DNA of 34,438 nucleotides from Acidobacteriota bacterium (GCA_026707325.1 JAPOXA010000065.1:1-34438); one strand, 5' to 3'; shown: positions 12,736 to 21,195, counted from the stretch's first letter. Numbers and translations are program-made. Notes: a model not told the origin generated them from the letters alone.

Positions 12736-13629
12736 ATGAGCCGCTTCCCCGAGCCCAGAGAGGATCTTCGCCAGGACCAGCGCGCGCCGTCTCGAGAACG
12801 CGGCCACCGCGGCGAGTTCGCCGGCCGAGAGTCTGAGCGCCGTTCCTTCCAGGACCGGTTGCAAGCCTCCCTCGTGGACGTAGCCGTCCACCGCGCCGTG
12901 GCCTCGCGCGACCTGGTCGACCGCCAGTTCGGCGGTCATCTCTTCGCCGGCCGCCGCGGCATCGACAACCTCAAGAAGTCCGGCCTGGTCGAGGAACACG
13001 AACTCCGCGACACCAAGACCGCTCGTATCACCAAGGTCCTCACGGCGACGCCGGCAGGCCAACGCCTGGCCGGCGAGGTCGCACCTGGCCGCGGCTGGGC
13101 CGCTGACCAGCGCACTTGGAGTGGCTTAGGCAAGAGCGCCGACTTGAAGCACGATCTAGCCCTCTACCGGGCCATCGGGGAGACCCGTCAGCGCCTGGCC
13201 GAGCGCGGCCTACACGTGCGCCGTCTCCGGCTTGACGCCGAGATGCGCAGCGAGATGATGAAACGCACGGAGGCCGTCCGCGCCGCGCGCGGCCGCGATG
13301 CGGCCGACGCCCTGCGCGAGGAGATCGCCGAGCGACTACAACTGCCCCTTGACGACAAGGGAGCGATCCTCTGGCCAGACGCGCAGATCGAGGTCGCCCG
13401 GCTGCCGGACGGCCCGACTGAGGCTCGGGTCAACATCGAGATCACCACCGAGAACTACTCCCGCGCCTCGATCGCCGCGAAAGCAGCGGCCGGCTTCGCC
13501 CTCTTCCCCGCGGGCGCAAAGGCCGCCCGCCACCTGGCAAGCACCTTGAGCAGCCTCTCCTCGTCCAACGGCGGCGCCGGCGGAGGCGGGCGCCGCGGCG
13601 GCATCGAAGACGGACTGCTCGACCTGTGA
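12736..13629 (+). CDS. Winged-helix protein resembling replication-relaxation/mobilisation family (297 aa)
   Basis: Residues 45-110 form a winged-helix domain (VAVHRAVASRDLVDRQF, then RRGIDNLKKSGLVEEHEL and a beta wing). The later region has LKHDLALYRAI (137-147) and a segment that looks like a degenerate PD-(D/E)XK nuclease core: WPDAQIEV (213-220, Asp215), VNIEITTENY (232-241, Glu235) and Lys249 in SIAAKAAAGF. The layout of wHTH, HD and PD...E...K resembles Replic_Relax-type proteins found on mobile elements. The C-terminus is a Gly/Arg tail. It lies at the head of the transfer operon where relaxosome genes often sit, so a DNA-processing role in transfer is plausible but unproven. Confidence 0.55.
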   Translation: MSRFPEPREDLRQDQRAPSRERGHRGEFAGRESERRSFQDRLQASLVDVAVHRAVASRDLVDRQFGGHLFAGRRGIDNLKKSGLVEEHELRDTKTARITKVLTATPAGQRLAGEVAPGRGWAADQRTWSGLGKSADLKHDLALYRAIGETRQRLAERGLHVRRLRLDAEMRSEMMKRTEAVRAARGRDAADALREEIAERLQLPLDDKGAILWPDAQIEVARLPDGPTEARVNIEITTENYSRASIAAKAAAGFALFPAGAKAARHLASTLSSLSSSNGGAGGGGRRGGIEDGLLDL

Positions 13630-13641
13630 ACGAGGACTGAC

Positions 13642-13944
13642 ATGGGCTACCCCGCGATCCCGCTCACCAAGCTTCTCCAGGACTCCGTCGTCGCCTGGAG
13701 CGTCTACGGCGCGGCCGCCGTGGGCCTGATCGTCGCTCTCTCCGTCGCGGTCCACGAGCATCGGGAGCGACGACGCCTCGAGCGCGATCTGGCTGTCGCG
13801 CGCCAGCTGCCGGCCCTACCCCGGACCTGGACCCCGGAGCCGCCGCCGGAGTCCGGCGTCGCCCGCCTCTGGCTCTTCCCCATCCTCGCCATCGTCATCG
13901 GGCTGATCGTCGCCGCGTGGTCCATCTGGAACGTCCTCGACTGA
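13642..13944 (+). CDS. Two-pass small membrane protein (100 aa)
   Basis: Hydrophobic segments at about 17-36 (AWSVYGAAAVGLIVALSVAV) and about 78-97 (LFPILAIVIGLIVAAWSIWN) flank a charged, Arg-rich then Pro-rich loop. GAGGA precedes the ATG by about 6 bases. The stop overlaps the next ATG (TGATG). First of three consecutive small membrane genes placed between the wHTH gene and trbC. They are not recognisable Trb components; roles such as exclusion or channel accessory are guesses. Confidence 0.7.
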   Translation: MGYPAIPLTKLLQDSVVAWSVYGAAAVGLIVALSVAVHEHRERRRLERDLAVARQLPALPRTWTPEPPPESGVARLWLFPILAIVIGLIVAAWSIWNVLD

Positions 13945-14255
13945 TGACCAGCACCGTAGACCAGATGCGGGAGAACCGCGAAGTGCTCGCCGAGATGAAG
14001 GCGATCGAACAGCGGACCGCCGCGTACGCGGACCACGCCAAGCGCCTCCTTTGGAGGCATCTCTGGATCGTTCTTCTCGTCGCCACACTCGCCGGCGTCG
14101 CCGGCGCTCTCCTCGCAGCCGACGCCGGGCTGGTTGAGAACGTCCTGATCCAGCGCCGCATCGACGAACAGATCGAAGAGCGCAAGCAGACCCTCCGCAA
14201 GCTCGACGAGCGCCTCGAAGACCGCCTACAGACCCTGCGCGAGCCGGACCCCTGA
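13944..14255 (+). CDS. Membrane protein with C-terminal coiled coil (103 aa)
   Basis: Start chosen at the ATG overlapping the upstream stop (TGATG). The N-terminal 40 residues are charged and helical, one membrane segment follows (HLWIVLLVATLAGVAGALLAAD, about 48-69), and the C-terminal 35 residues (RRIDEQIEERKQTLRKLDER) form a heptad-like coiled coil. The next gene begins immediately after its stop without a gap. No family recognised; topology suggests a bitopic partner for assembly in the membrane. Confidence 0.7.
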   Translation: MTSTVDQMRENREVLAEMKAIEQRTAAYADHAKRLLWRHLWIVLLVATLAGVAGALLAADAGLVENVLIQRRIDEQIEERKQTLRKLDERLEDRLQTLREPDP

Positions 14256-14573
14256 ATGCACACCTGGCGCATCAGCTTCGGCGTGACCCTCACCCTGGGG
14301 GCGATCCTCGCCTTCTACGCCATGTCCCGGCTCGACTTCCTCGCGCCCCATGGACGCTTCATCGTGCAGGAGTACTGGCTCCCCATCACCGTTCACACCT
14401 TCCTCGCCGCCGCGACCTTCATGGTCGCCCTGGCCGCCGCGATGCGCCGTCTGGGCCTCCACGACGTGGGCAGGAAGGTCGACCTGGTCGAACGCTCTCT
14501 CCGCCGTGGAGAGGGCGATCCGGACTTGACGCGCCGCCTCGCCGATCAAGAGCAGGGCGAGTTCGTCGAGTGA
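14256..14573 (+). CDS. Two-pass membrane protein (105 aa)
   Basis: The ATG follows the previous TGA directly. Membrane segments at about 6-24 (ISFGVTLTLGAILAFYAMS) and about 44-63 (ITVHTFLAAATFMVALAAAM) precede a cytoplasmic acidic-basic helix (VGRKVDLVERSLRRGEGDPDL). Third of the small membrane genes in front of trbC; function unknown. Confidence 0.7.
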   Translation: MHTWRISFGVTLTLGAILAFYAMSRLDFLAPHGRFIVQEYWLPITVHTFLAAATFMVALAAAMRRLGLHDVGRKVDLVERSLRRGEGDPDLTRRLADQEQGEFVE

Positions 14574-14605
14574 CCCCACCAACTCCCCACAAGGAGGACA
14601 CCCGC

Positions 14606-14932
14606 ATGCATCCCGAAACCATGGACGCGAAGCCCCAGGCTCCGCCCTTCTCCCGACTCCAGAGCCTCACCATTCGGCTCACGACGTTCGCGTTCCTCTT
14701 CCTCGCACCGGCCATGCTCATGGCCCAAACCAGCCCGTGGACGAGGGCCGTCAACCGGCTCCAGACCGCCTTCACCGGCCCGATCGCCCGAGGCTTGAGC
14801 CTCGTGGCCCTGGTCATCGGCGGCCTCATGTTCGCCTTCGGCGAGGGCGGCTCCAAGAAGCTCCTGGCCGGGATCATCTTCGGCCTCGGCATGACGATGG
14901 GAGCCGCCAACTTCCTCGGCTGGCTGTTCTGA
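14606..14932 (+). CDS. trbC: TrbC/VirB2-type pilin precursor
   Basis: The major pilus subunit of the conjugation system. The 108-residue precursor has a long signal peptide (RLTTFAFLFLAPAMLMA, cleavage near residue 40), then a short mature protein with two hydrophobic helices (about 61-79 and 86-106) joined by the small polar loop GEGGSKK, the standard VirB2/TrbC form. The perfect AAGGAGGA eight bases before 14606 decides the start against a GTG at 14570 and implies strong translation, as expected for a pilin. Confidence 0.88.
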   Translation: MHPETMDAKPQAPPFSRLQSLTIRLTTFAFLFLAPAMLMAQTSPWTRAVNRLQTAFTGPIARGLSLVALVIGGLMFAFGEGGSKKLLAGIIFGLGMTMGAANFLGWLF

Positions 14933-14944
14933 GGAGGAGGTCCA

Positions 14945-15151
14945 GTGCTCGACGTAGTCGCCCTCTTCCCGCCCCCGGCCTTCATGGCGCTGGCCACCAG
15001 CGTGCTGATGGCCGCCTTCCACTACCCGCGCCCGCGACGCTACAGCGCGGCTCTCTCCATGGCTGGCCTCTCGACCGGCCTGACCCACCTCCACGAGGGG
15101 CTCGGCGGCCTGACCGCCGACCTCGTCGCCGTCGGCATCGCCGGGCTGTAG
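14945..15151 (+). CDS. Small hydrophobic protein between trbC and trbD (68 aa)
   Basis: GTG start preceded by GAGGAGG at 6-7 bases. The product is largely hydrophobic, with likely helices at about 9-25 and 51-68. It has no counterpart in the RP4 trb operon, where trbC is followed by trbD. Codon pattern and spacing fit the operon. It may be a duplicated or diverged channel component; function unknown. Confidence 0.6.
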   Translation: MLDVVALFPPPAFMALATSVLMAAFHYPRPRRYSAALSMAGLSTGLTHLHEGLGGLTADLVAVGIAGL

Positions 15152-15157
15152 GTCCCC

Positions 15158-15448
15158 TTGCGCGGAGAAACCCCTTGGTACGGCCACCCGGCGCTCTCGC
15201 GCCCCATGAAGATTCTGGGCGTGGAGCGCCGGTGGTTCCTCCTCTCCGCCACCTTCGGCGGCGCCGTATGGAACGGCCTCAACTCGATCATCACCGGAGC
15301 GCTGCTCTTCGCCGTCCTCTACGTGGCCGGCTTCCTCGCCTGGAAACGCGATCCCAACATGCTCTCGATCATCGCCAAGGCCGGCACCAGCCGAACACGC
15401 TACGACGCCGGCAAGGAGGCCAAGTGGCACCTGCACCTGATCGAGTGA
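15158..15448 (+). CDS. trbD: TrbD/VirB3-type inner-membrane protein
   Basis: A short channel component that associates with the TrbE ATPase. The 96 residues show the family pattern GHPALSRPMKILGVERRWFL, followed by hydrophobic segments (about 33-63) and the conserved tail AWKRDPNMLSII. The conserved HPALSRP lies before the first in-frame ATG (15206), so translation must begin upstream; the TTG at 15158, six bases after the preceding stop, is the best candidate. Confidence 0.85.
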   Translation: MRGETPWYGHPALSRPMKILGVERRWFLLSATFGGAVWNGLNSIITGALLFAVLYVAGFLAWKRDPNMLSIIAKAGTSRTRYDAGKEAKWHLHLIE

Positions 15449-15474
15449 GGACGCCGGCCTACAGCCGGCTGCGC

Positions 15475-15714
15475 TCAGCCGAGGAGCCGGACCAGAGTCA
15501 GCACCGCCGCCACTTGGCCGGCGAGCATGGCGGCGGCGACCGCGTACAGCGTCCGCATCGTGCGGACCTCAAGCGACGCCATCCGCTCCGTAAGCCGCGA
15601 CTCCAACTCCGCCTGGCCCGCCCGCACCGCCGCGTTTTCGGCCTTCATCTCCGCGCGCAGCACGTCGACGTCCGCCTTCGTTGCGTAGTCCGGCTCTCTC
15701 GCGGGCTCGGCCAT
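15475..15714 (-). CDS. Minus-strand coiled-coil, tail-anchored protein (79 aa)
   Basis: The only minus-strand gene inside the trb operon. The protein begins MAEPAREPDYATKADVDVLRA (TTG at 15735 would add seven residues), followed by a heptad-rich coiled coil to about residue 50 and a C-terminal membrane segment (LYAVAAAMLAGQVAAVLTLVRLL). This is the pattern of the small ATKADL...-type proteins seen beside many bacterial genes, often linked to selfish or TA-like cassettes. It is divergent from trbE, whose ATG is 20 bases away. Confidence 0.65.
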   Translation of the reverse strand: MAEPAREPDYATKADVDVLRAEMKAENAAVRAGQAELESRLTERMASLEVRTMRTLYAVAAAMLAGQVAAVLTLVRLLG

Positions 15715-15734
15715 CTCGTACGTGATTCTAACCA

Positions 15735-18155
15735 ATGAACCTCGAGGCGGAGCGCACCGACCACGAGGCCGCCGGCAGCCTGGCCGAAGAGCTCCCCTAT
15801 TGGGGCTGGCTCGAAGACCACCCCTTCTGCCTGACCCGCGGCGGCGAACTCCTCGCCGTCGCGGAGCTCTCCCAGGCCGTCGTCGACGGCCGCACCCCGC
15901 AGCAGATGGACGAGGTCCTCGGCCGGTGGCTCCGCCTCCTCTCCAGCCTCGATCCCCACACCCGGCTCTACTTCTACCTTTTGAGACGGCCCGGCCGGCT
16001 CGCGGCCATCGACGGGCTGGACGGCCTCGCGGCCATCTCCCAGGAGAAGCGCCGCAGCTTCCTCGAGCGGCGCGTCCAGGAGCTGCGCGCCTACGTCGTC
16101 TGGTCCCACGACGCCGAACTCAAGGCCAAGGCGCGGACCGGCAACGCCGGCGTCCTGGCGGCCGCCCAGGACTGGATCAAGAGCCGCATGAAGCCGGACG
16201 AATGCGCCTTCCTGCTCCGCCACGTCACCGACGCCGCCGAGCGCTTCCGCCAGCTCGTCGACGCCTCCGCCGCCCTCGCCTCCGACGTGACCCCGCTGCG
16301 CGTCCTGCCGGCGGAGGAGGCCACCGCCGCGCTCTCTGAACTCGTCAACCGGCCGGGACAGCCCTGGAATGGCGACCACATACCGAGCGCGCTCAACTGG
16401 AGGCTGGCCCTCTCGGAACTCGAGGCCGAGCGGCGCTTCCTGCGCCTGGACGGCCAGCCTCTGATCCTCTACAACCTGACCTCTCCTCCGGTCCAGGCCC
16501 GAGCGAACCTGCTGCAGGAGCTCTACCGCCTCGACGCCCTGCTGACCGTATCCCTCGAGTGGCGGCCGCAGCCGCTCGCCTCCTCGCGCCGGAAGATCCG
16601 GAGCGTTCAGCGCCACTACTTCAGCAAGCGCTACTCCATGGTCGCCCACATGCAGGACGCGCAAGGCACCGCCGCGGCCATGGTCGATTCGGCGGCCGAC
16701 GCCGAATCCGCCCGCATCTCTCACGCGCTCGTCGAACTCGAGACGGAGGGCGTCGCCTACGGCGACATCTCGCTCACGATCGCGCTCCACGGCGACGACC
16801 TGGCCAGGATCGAGGCCCTGGACGCGGAGCTCTTCCGCATCTTCGGAGCGGCCGACGCCAAGCTCATCCGCGAGGGCTTCGGACAACTTCCCGCCTGGTG
16901 GAGCCGCATGCCCGGGCAACCGCGCAAGCGCCAGGTCCGCACCGTCTTCTCCTCCGCCGGCGTCGCCGCCTGCATGGCCCCCCTGTTCGGGCCGCCGCCC
17001 GGCCAGGCCGAGTGCAAGCACCTGTCACGGCCCGCCATGGCCACCTTCGAGACGCCGTGGAAAACCCCCTACCACTACGACCTCTTCGGCGGCGCCGACG
17101 TCGGCCACACCCTGATCCTGGGCGCGACCGGCGCCGGCAAGTCCTTCGCTCTGAACTTCCTGCTGGTCCAGGCCCAGCACTACGCGCCCCGCGTCCTCGT
17201 GCTCGACCTGGGCGGCTCCTACAAGTGGCTCACCGAGTTCATCGGAGGCGGCTACCTGGAGCTCAACCCCGACGCCGAAGGCGACGAGATCGCGCTCAAG
17301 CCCTTCAGCCTCCCCGCCGGCGAGAGGACCTTCAGCTTCCTCACCGGCTGGATCGCCCGACTGCTCCGCATCGGCGGCTACACGCTCCGGGGCGAGGACA
17401 CCACCGAGCTCAGAGAGCGCGTCGAGGACCTCTACCGGAGCCTGGCCGAGGACCGCACCCTCTCCGCGCTCGTGCGCACCCTGCCCGCCGCCATGTGGCC
17501 GGCCATGAGCCGCTGGCACGGCGAGGGCGCCTGGGCCAAGTTCTTCGACGGCGCCGGAGAGGACACCCTGGAGCTCGCCGACTGGCAGGTCATCGACCTG
17601 GCCGGAGCCGCAGAGCACGACGACCTCTGCGAGGCCGCCCTGTTCTTCCTCCTCGAGCGGCTACGGCTCGCCCTGGACGATCCGGCCGAGGCGGCCCGCG
17701 TGAAGCTCATGGTGGTCGACGAGGCATGGCGCTACCTCAACGACCGCGCCGTCCTCACCTACCTCGCCGAGGCCGCCAAGACCTGGCGCAAGCGCAACGC
17801 CGCCCTCGTGCTCGCGACCCAGAGCGCCGTCGACCTCACCGACACCGAGGGAGCCCAGGCGCTGCTGGAATCCCTCCCCACCAAGCTCTTCCTCGCCAAC
17901 CCCGACCTGCCGGACGGCGTCCAGGCGACCTTCCGGCTCAACGACACGGAAATGCAGACCATCCGGCGCCTCCTGCCCAAGCGCGAGATGTATCTGCGCC
18001 GCGCCCAGGAGGCCGGCGTCGTCCGCCTCGAGGTCGATCCCGAGTCCTACTGGCTCTACACCAGCTCGCCGGTTGACGGCGAGCGCCGAGCGCAAGCGGT
18101 GGCCGAACACGGCCTCGCCTCCGCTCTTGAGGTCCTGGCAAACCAACGGAGGTAA
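15735..18155 (+). CDS. trbE: TrbE/VirB4-type secretion ATPase
   Basis: The largest ATPase of the transfer apparatus, at the inner-membrane base of the channel, powering pilus biogenesis. The 806 residues hold an N-terminal TrbE/CagE domain (about 20-420) and a C-terminal RecA-like ATPase domain with Walker A GATGAGKS (463-470), Walker B LMVVDEAW (657-664, Asp662 and Glu663), and the sensor-like LVLATQSAVDL. Length is normal for the family. The ATG lies 20 bases from the start of the divergent minus-strand gene and has no good Shine-Dalgarno. GGAGGT over its stop codon serves trbG. Confidence 0.95.
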   Translation: MNLEAERTDHEAAGSLAEELPYWGWLEDHPFCLTRGGELLAVAELSQAVVDGRTPQQMDEVLGRWLRLLSSLDPHTRLYFYLLRRPGRLAAIDGLDGLAAISQEKRRSFLERRVQELRAYVVWSHDAELKAKARTGNAGVLAAAQDWIKSRMKPDECAFLLRHVTDAAERFRQLVDASAALASDVTPLRVLPAEEATAALSELVNRPGQPWNGDHIPSALNWRLALSELEAERRFLRLDGQPLILYNLTSPPVQARANLLQELYRLDALLTVSLEWRPQPLASSRRKIRSVQRHYFSKRYSMVAHMQDAQGTAAAMVDSAADAESARISHALVELETEGVAYGDISLTIALHGDDLARIEALDAELFRIFGAADAKLIREGFGQLPAWWSRMPGQPRKRQVRTVFSSAGVAACMAPLFGPPPGQAECKHLSRPAMATFETPWKTPYHYDLFGGADVGHTLILGATGAGKSFALNFLLVQAQHYAPRVLVLDLGGSYKWLTEFIGGGYLELNPDAEGDEIALKPFSLPAGERTFSFLTGWIARLLRIGGYTLRGEDTTELRERVEDLYRSLAEDRTLSALVRTLPAAMWPAMSRWHGEGAWAKFFDGAGEDTLELADWQVIDLAGAAEHDDLCEAALFFLLERLRLALDDPAEAARVKLMVVDEAWRYLNDRAVLTYLAEAAKTWRKRNAALVLATQSAVDLTDTEGAQALLESLPTKLFLANPDLPDGVQATFRLNDTEMQTIRRLLPKREMYLRRAQEAGVVRLEVDPESYWLYTSSPVDGERRAQAVAEHGLASALEVLANQRR

Positions 18156-18161
18156 CCCACC

Positions 18162-19004
18162 TTGCACATCCCGCCCACCATCGCGACGGCCGCCGCCGTC
18201 CTCTGCGCGCTTCCTCTGCTCGCCCAGGACGCCCACATCCTGCGCATCGACCCCTCGGACGACCAGGTCTGGAGGCTCAGCACCCGCGTGCGCCACACCA
18301 CCGTGATCACGCTGCCGCCGAACGAAAACATCCTCGACTTCGTCGTCGGAGACCTCGACTACTGGCACCTCACCGGAAGCGCGAACGTCGCCTTCCTCAA
18401 GCCCACCGAGGAAGGTGCTTCGACCAACGTCGCCCTGGTCTGCGAATCCGGCCGGATCTACCCCTTCCTCGTCTCCGAATCCTCCGAGACGCCTCCGCAC
18501 CTGATCGTCCGCCTCGACCACGACCTTGAGGCGGCGGCCGCGGCGGCGGCCGGCGAAGCCCACCGGCCGGCCTTCGTGGCGGCCGACCAGGTCGCCTCCT
18601 ACCAGGCGATGGCCCAGCAGGCCGCGAAGGACGCCGCCGCACAGCGGCGGAACGCGGATCAGGAGATCGCGGCCGCCCAGGCCGACGCCGACGACCGGGT
18701 CAACGGCTTCCGCGCCGACTACCCCACCCGCGTCCGCTTCCCCTACCGGCTCCACGACAAGGCGAAGAGCTGGCCCTTCCTCGTCGAGGGCATGTGGCAC
18801 GACGGACAGTTCACCTACCTCCGAAGCCTCGCGCAGGAGTCGCCCGCCCTCTACGAGAACAAGGACGGCCAGCCGTCCCTCATCCCCTACGACCTCACCG
18901 AGGACGGCCTCTACGTCGTCCGCCGCGTGGTCGGCCAGGGCTGGCTCCAGATCGGCAAGCACCGCGCCGGCTGGACCTTCGACGAACCGGAACCGCTCCA
19001 GTAG
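18162..19004 (+). CDS. trbG: TrbG/VirB9-type outer-membrane channel protein
   Basis: Periplasmic part of the outer-membrane core complex. The 280 residues start with a signal peptide (MHIPPTIATAAAVLCALPLLAQ, cleavage near 22), then the VirB9 N-terminal domain (VWRLSTRVRHTTVITLPPNENILDFVVGD) and, after an Ala-rich helical linker (about 120-185), the C-terminal beta domain (PTRVRFPYRLH to GWTFDEPEPLQ). The TTG start is supported by GGAGGT eight bases upstream. The long Ala/Gln linker is more pronounced than in RP4 TrbG. The stop overlaps the GTG of trbI. Confidence 0.88.
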   Translation: MHIPPTIATAAAVLCALPLLAQDAHILRIDPSDDQVWRLSTRVRHTTVITLPPNENILDFVVGDLDYWHLTGSANVAFLKPTEEGASTNVALVCESGRIYPFLVSESSETPPHLIVRLDHDLEAAAAAAAGEAHRPAFVAADQVASYQAMAQQAAKDAAAQRRNADQEIAAAQADADDRVNGFRADYPTRVRFPYRLHDKAKSWPFLVEGMWHDGQFTYLRSLAQESPALYENKDGQPSLIPYDLTEDGLYVVRRVVGQGWLQIGKHRAGWTFDEPEPLQ

Positions 19005-20326
19005 TGCCCGACTGGAAGCAGCTCGTCGCCAAGCCGGCAGGGGCGCTGCCGGCGAACATGATGAACCGCGTGGTCGCGATCCTCGCCGTCGTCCTCGTCG
19101 TCGTGATCGTCGCCGCCACCATCGGCGGAGCCGGCTCCGAGGAGGAGATCGGCGAGGCCGATCCGGACGAGCAGACCCCGGCCGACCCCGAAATGGCCGA
19201 CCGCCTCGGCAGCGAGGTCGAGAACCAGCGGCGGCAGGCCGCCTTCGAACTCGCCGAGGCAGAAGCCGACGCTCAGCGCGAGACCGTTCGCCAGGCCAAC
19301 CTCAACCTGGCGCCCTCGCCACCTCCCGGTGAAGCCATCCTCCAACGGCTAGCCGGGACGACGCCGGACGAGGAGGACCCCAACCCCGACCCCTGGGATC
19401 CCGACGTCTTCTCGCCCCAGGAGACGGAACTACGGCTCGAACTCCACCTCGAAGCCATCAGGCGACAACACACCTCCCTGATCGCCCCTCCAATCGCGCA
19501 CTCAGTGCGCGGCGAGGACGAGCCGCTCGGCAGCGAGGCGCAGGACTCCGCATCGTCCCCTTACGAGCACCTCGCCGACCTCTACCAGGCCCTCGGGGCC
19601 GCCGCGGCCCAACAGCCGACCGCGGGCGGAACGCCCACGGCCGCGGCGGCCCTTCCCGGACCGCCGCCAGGAGGCACCCTTGACGTGCCCCTCCCCGACT
19701 CCAACAACGAGCCCGCTTACGACCGTCCGGAGCGCGTCGCCGTACCCGACGATCCGCCCGGCTTTCACCGCATCCACGAAGGCTCCTTCGTCGAGGCCGT
19801 CCTCGTCACCCAACTCTCCGGAGACTTCCCGAGCCCCGTCGCGGCCGTGGTCGCCGTCCCCTTCTACAGCGCCGACCGGCAGACCGTGCTGATCCCCCGA
19901 GGCAGCCGCTTCATCGGCACCGTCCAGGCCGTCCGCGACCAGAACCAGAGCCGACTCGCCGTGGGCTTCCACCGCCTCGTCTTCCCGGACGGCCGCTGGG
20001 CCGCGCTCCGCTTCCAGGGCCTAAACCAGCTCGGAGAGGGGGCCCTCAAGGACCAGGTCGACCGCCACTACCTCAGCACCTTCCTCGCCGCCGGCGGCGT
20101 CGGCCTCCTCTCCGGCCTCGCCCAGGCCGGCGCCAACCCCTACGACGGCGTCGAGAACCAGTACCGGCTCGGGGCCGCCCAGAGCTACGCCCAGACCGGC
20201 ATGCAGATCATGGACCGATTCCTCAACCGACTGCCCACCATCACCATCCGCGCCGGACACCGCCTGCGCGTCTGGTTCACCACAGACCTCCTCCTCCCAC
20301 ACCCGACCACAGGAGACACACCATGA
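19004..20326 (+). CDS. trbI: TrbI/VirB10-type channel scaffold protein
   Basis: Spans both membranes and links ATPases to the outer-membrane pore. The 440 residues show a short cytoplasmic N-terminus, one membrane anchor (22-43, VVAILAVVLVVVIVAATIGG), an acidic and proline-rich periplasmic region (45-245, including LPGPPPGG), and the conserved C-terminal domain: EGSFVEAVLVTQLSGDFPSPV, LIPRGSRFIGTVQ and the final ITIRAGHRLRVWFTTDLLL. The GTG at 19004 overlaps the trbG stop; the stop overlaps the trbJ ATG (ATGA). Confidence 0.92.
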   Translation: MPDWKQLVAKPAGALPANMMNRVVAILAVVLVVVIVAATIGGAGSEEEIGEADPDEQTPADPEMADRLGSEVENQRRQAAFELAEAEADAQRETVRQANLNLAPSPPPGEAILQRLAGTTPDEEDPNPDPWDPDVFSPQETELRLELHLEAIRRQHTSLIAPPIAHSVRGEDEPLGSEAQDSASSPYEHLADLYQALGAAAAQQPTAGGTPTAAAALPGPPPGGTLDVPLPDSNNEPAYDRPERVAVPDDPPGFHRIHEGSFVEAVLVTQLSGDFPSPVAAVVAVPFYSADRQTVLIPRGSRFIGTVQAVRDQNQSRLAVGFHRLVFPDGRWAALRFQGLNQLGEGALKDQVDRHYLSTFLAAGGVGLLSGLAQAGANPYDGVENQYRLGAAQSYAQTGMQIMDRFLNRLPTITIRAGHRLRVWFTTDLLLPHPTTGDTP

Positions 20327-21186
20327 TCCCGAAGACCACCCGCGGCCGCATCGCGATTCTCGCTCTCGGCTGCCTGCTCGCCGCCCTTCCCGCCGCCGCC
20401 TTCCTCAACATGGGCGGCGCCACCGAGCTCACCCAGATCCTCAACGTCGCGGAGAACGCCCTCGTCGCCATCGAGCAGGCGGCCGCCGTGGTCGAGCTGA
20501 AGGACCAGATCGACCAACAACTCGACGACGCCATGGGCAAGATCGGCGCGCTGACCCAAGCCTTCGAGGACCTCAGCAGCGATCCGATGAGCCTGCTCCA
20601 GGACTCGTCGGGCCTCTCCTGGGCGGGCGACTTCACCGGTGAGCCGCTCGCTCTGGCCAACGCCATGGCCGACATGCAGGACGACGGCGGCAACTCCCTG
20701 CTCACCCACTCCCGGCAGGCCCTGGCCGCGGCCGACACCGTCTCCCGCCAGCGCTACGCCCGCGCCTACCGCGACGTGCCGACCGCTTCCGACAACTGGC
20801 TCGAGAGGCGAGAGCGGGCGGAACGCCAGCTCGCCACCGACTACTTCGTCCTCGACAGCGCCGAGGCCCTCATCGAACTCCTCGGCAAAACGTCCGCGTC
20901 CGTCGAGCGCAGCCGCCAGCAGACCGAACTCGCGGACACGGCCCTCGCCCAGGAGGCCCACGCCATGAAGCTGAACGACATCGAGGTGGACATCGCCGTC
21001 GCCCAGCTCACCGCTCACCACGCCGCGCGCAACATGCTGGAGACGTGGAAGCTCGAAGAAGAGCATCGCGAGCAGCTCGAAGCCGAGGTCACGGCCGAGC
21101 GCGCTGAGGCCCGCCGCGCCGATCGCGCCCAGAACCGCGTCCGGGGCCAGCGCAACGCCTGGCGCCAAGCCTTCCTCTTCAACTAG
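20323..21186 (+). CDS. trbJ: TrbJ/VirB5-type periplasmic pilus protein
   Basis: Minor pilus component expected in the periplasm. The 287 residues begin with a signal peptide (RIAILALGCLLAALPAAA, cleavage near 26) and are then almost wholly helical, with the family-typical TELTQILN opening of the mature protein and long coiled segments (about 185-285) rich in Glu/Arg/Ala. ATGA overlap with trbI. Assignment rests on position, signal peptide and helical layout, since this family is weakly conserved. Confidence 0.8.
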   Translation: MIPKTTRGRIAILALGCLLAALPAAAFLNMGGATELTQILNVAENALVAIEQAAAVVELKDQIDQQLDDAMGKIGALTQAFEDLSSDPMSLLQDSSGLSWAGDFTGEPLALANAMADMQDDGGNSLLTHSRQALAAADTVSRQRYARAYRDVPTASDNWLERRERAERQLATDYFVLDSAEALIELLGKTSASVERSRQQTELADTALAQEAHAMKLNDIEVDIAVAQLTAHHAARNMLETWKLEEEHREQLEAEVTAERAEARRADRAQNRVRGQRNAWRQAFLFN

Positions 21187-21195
21187 CCGACTCCG

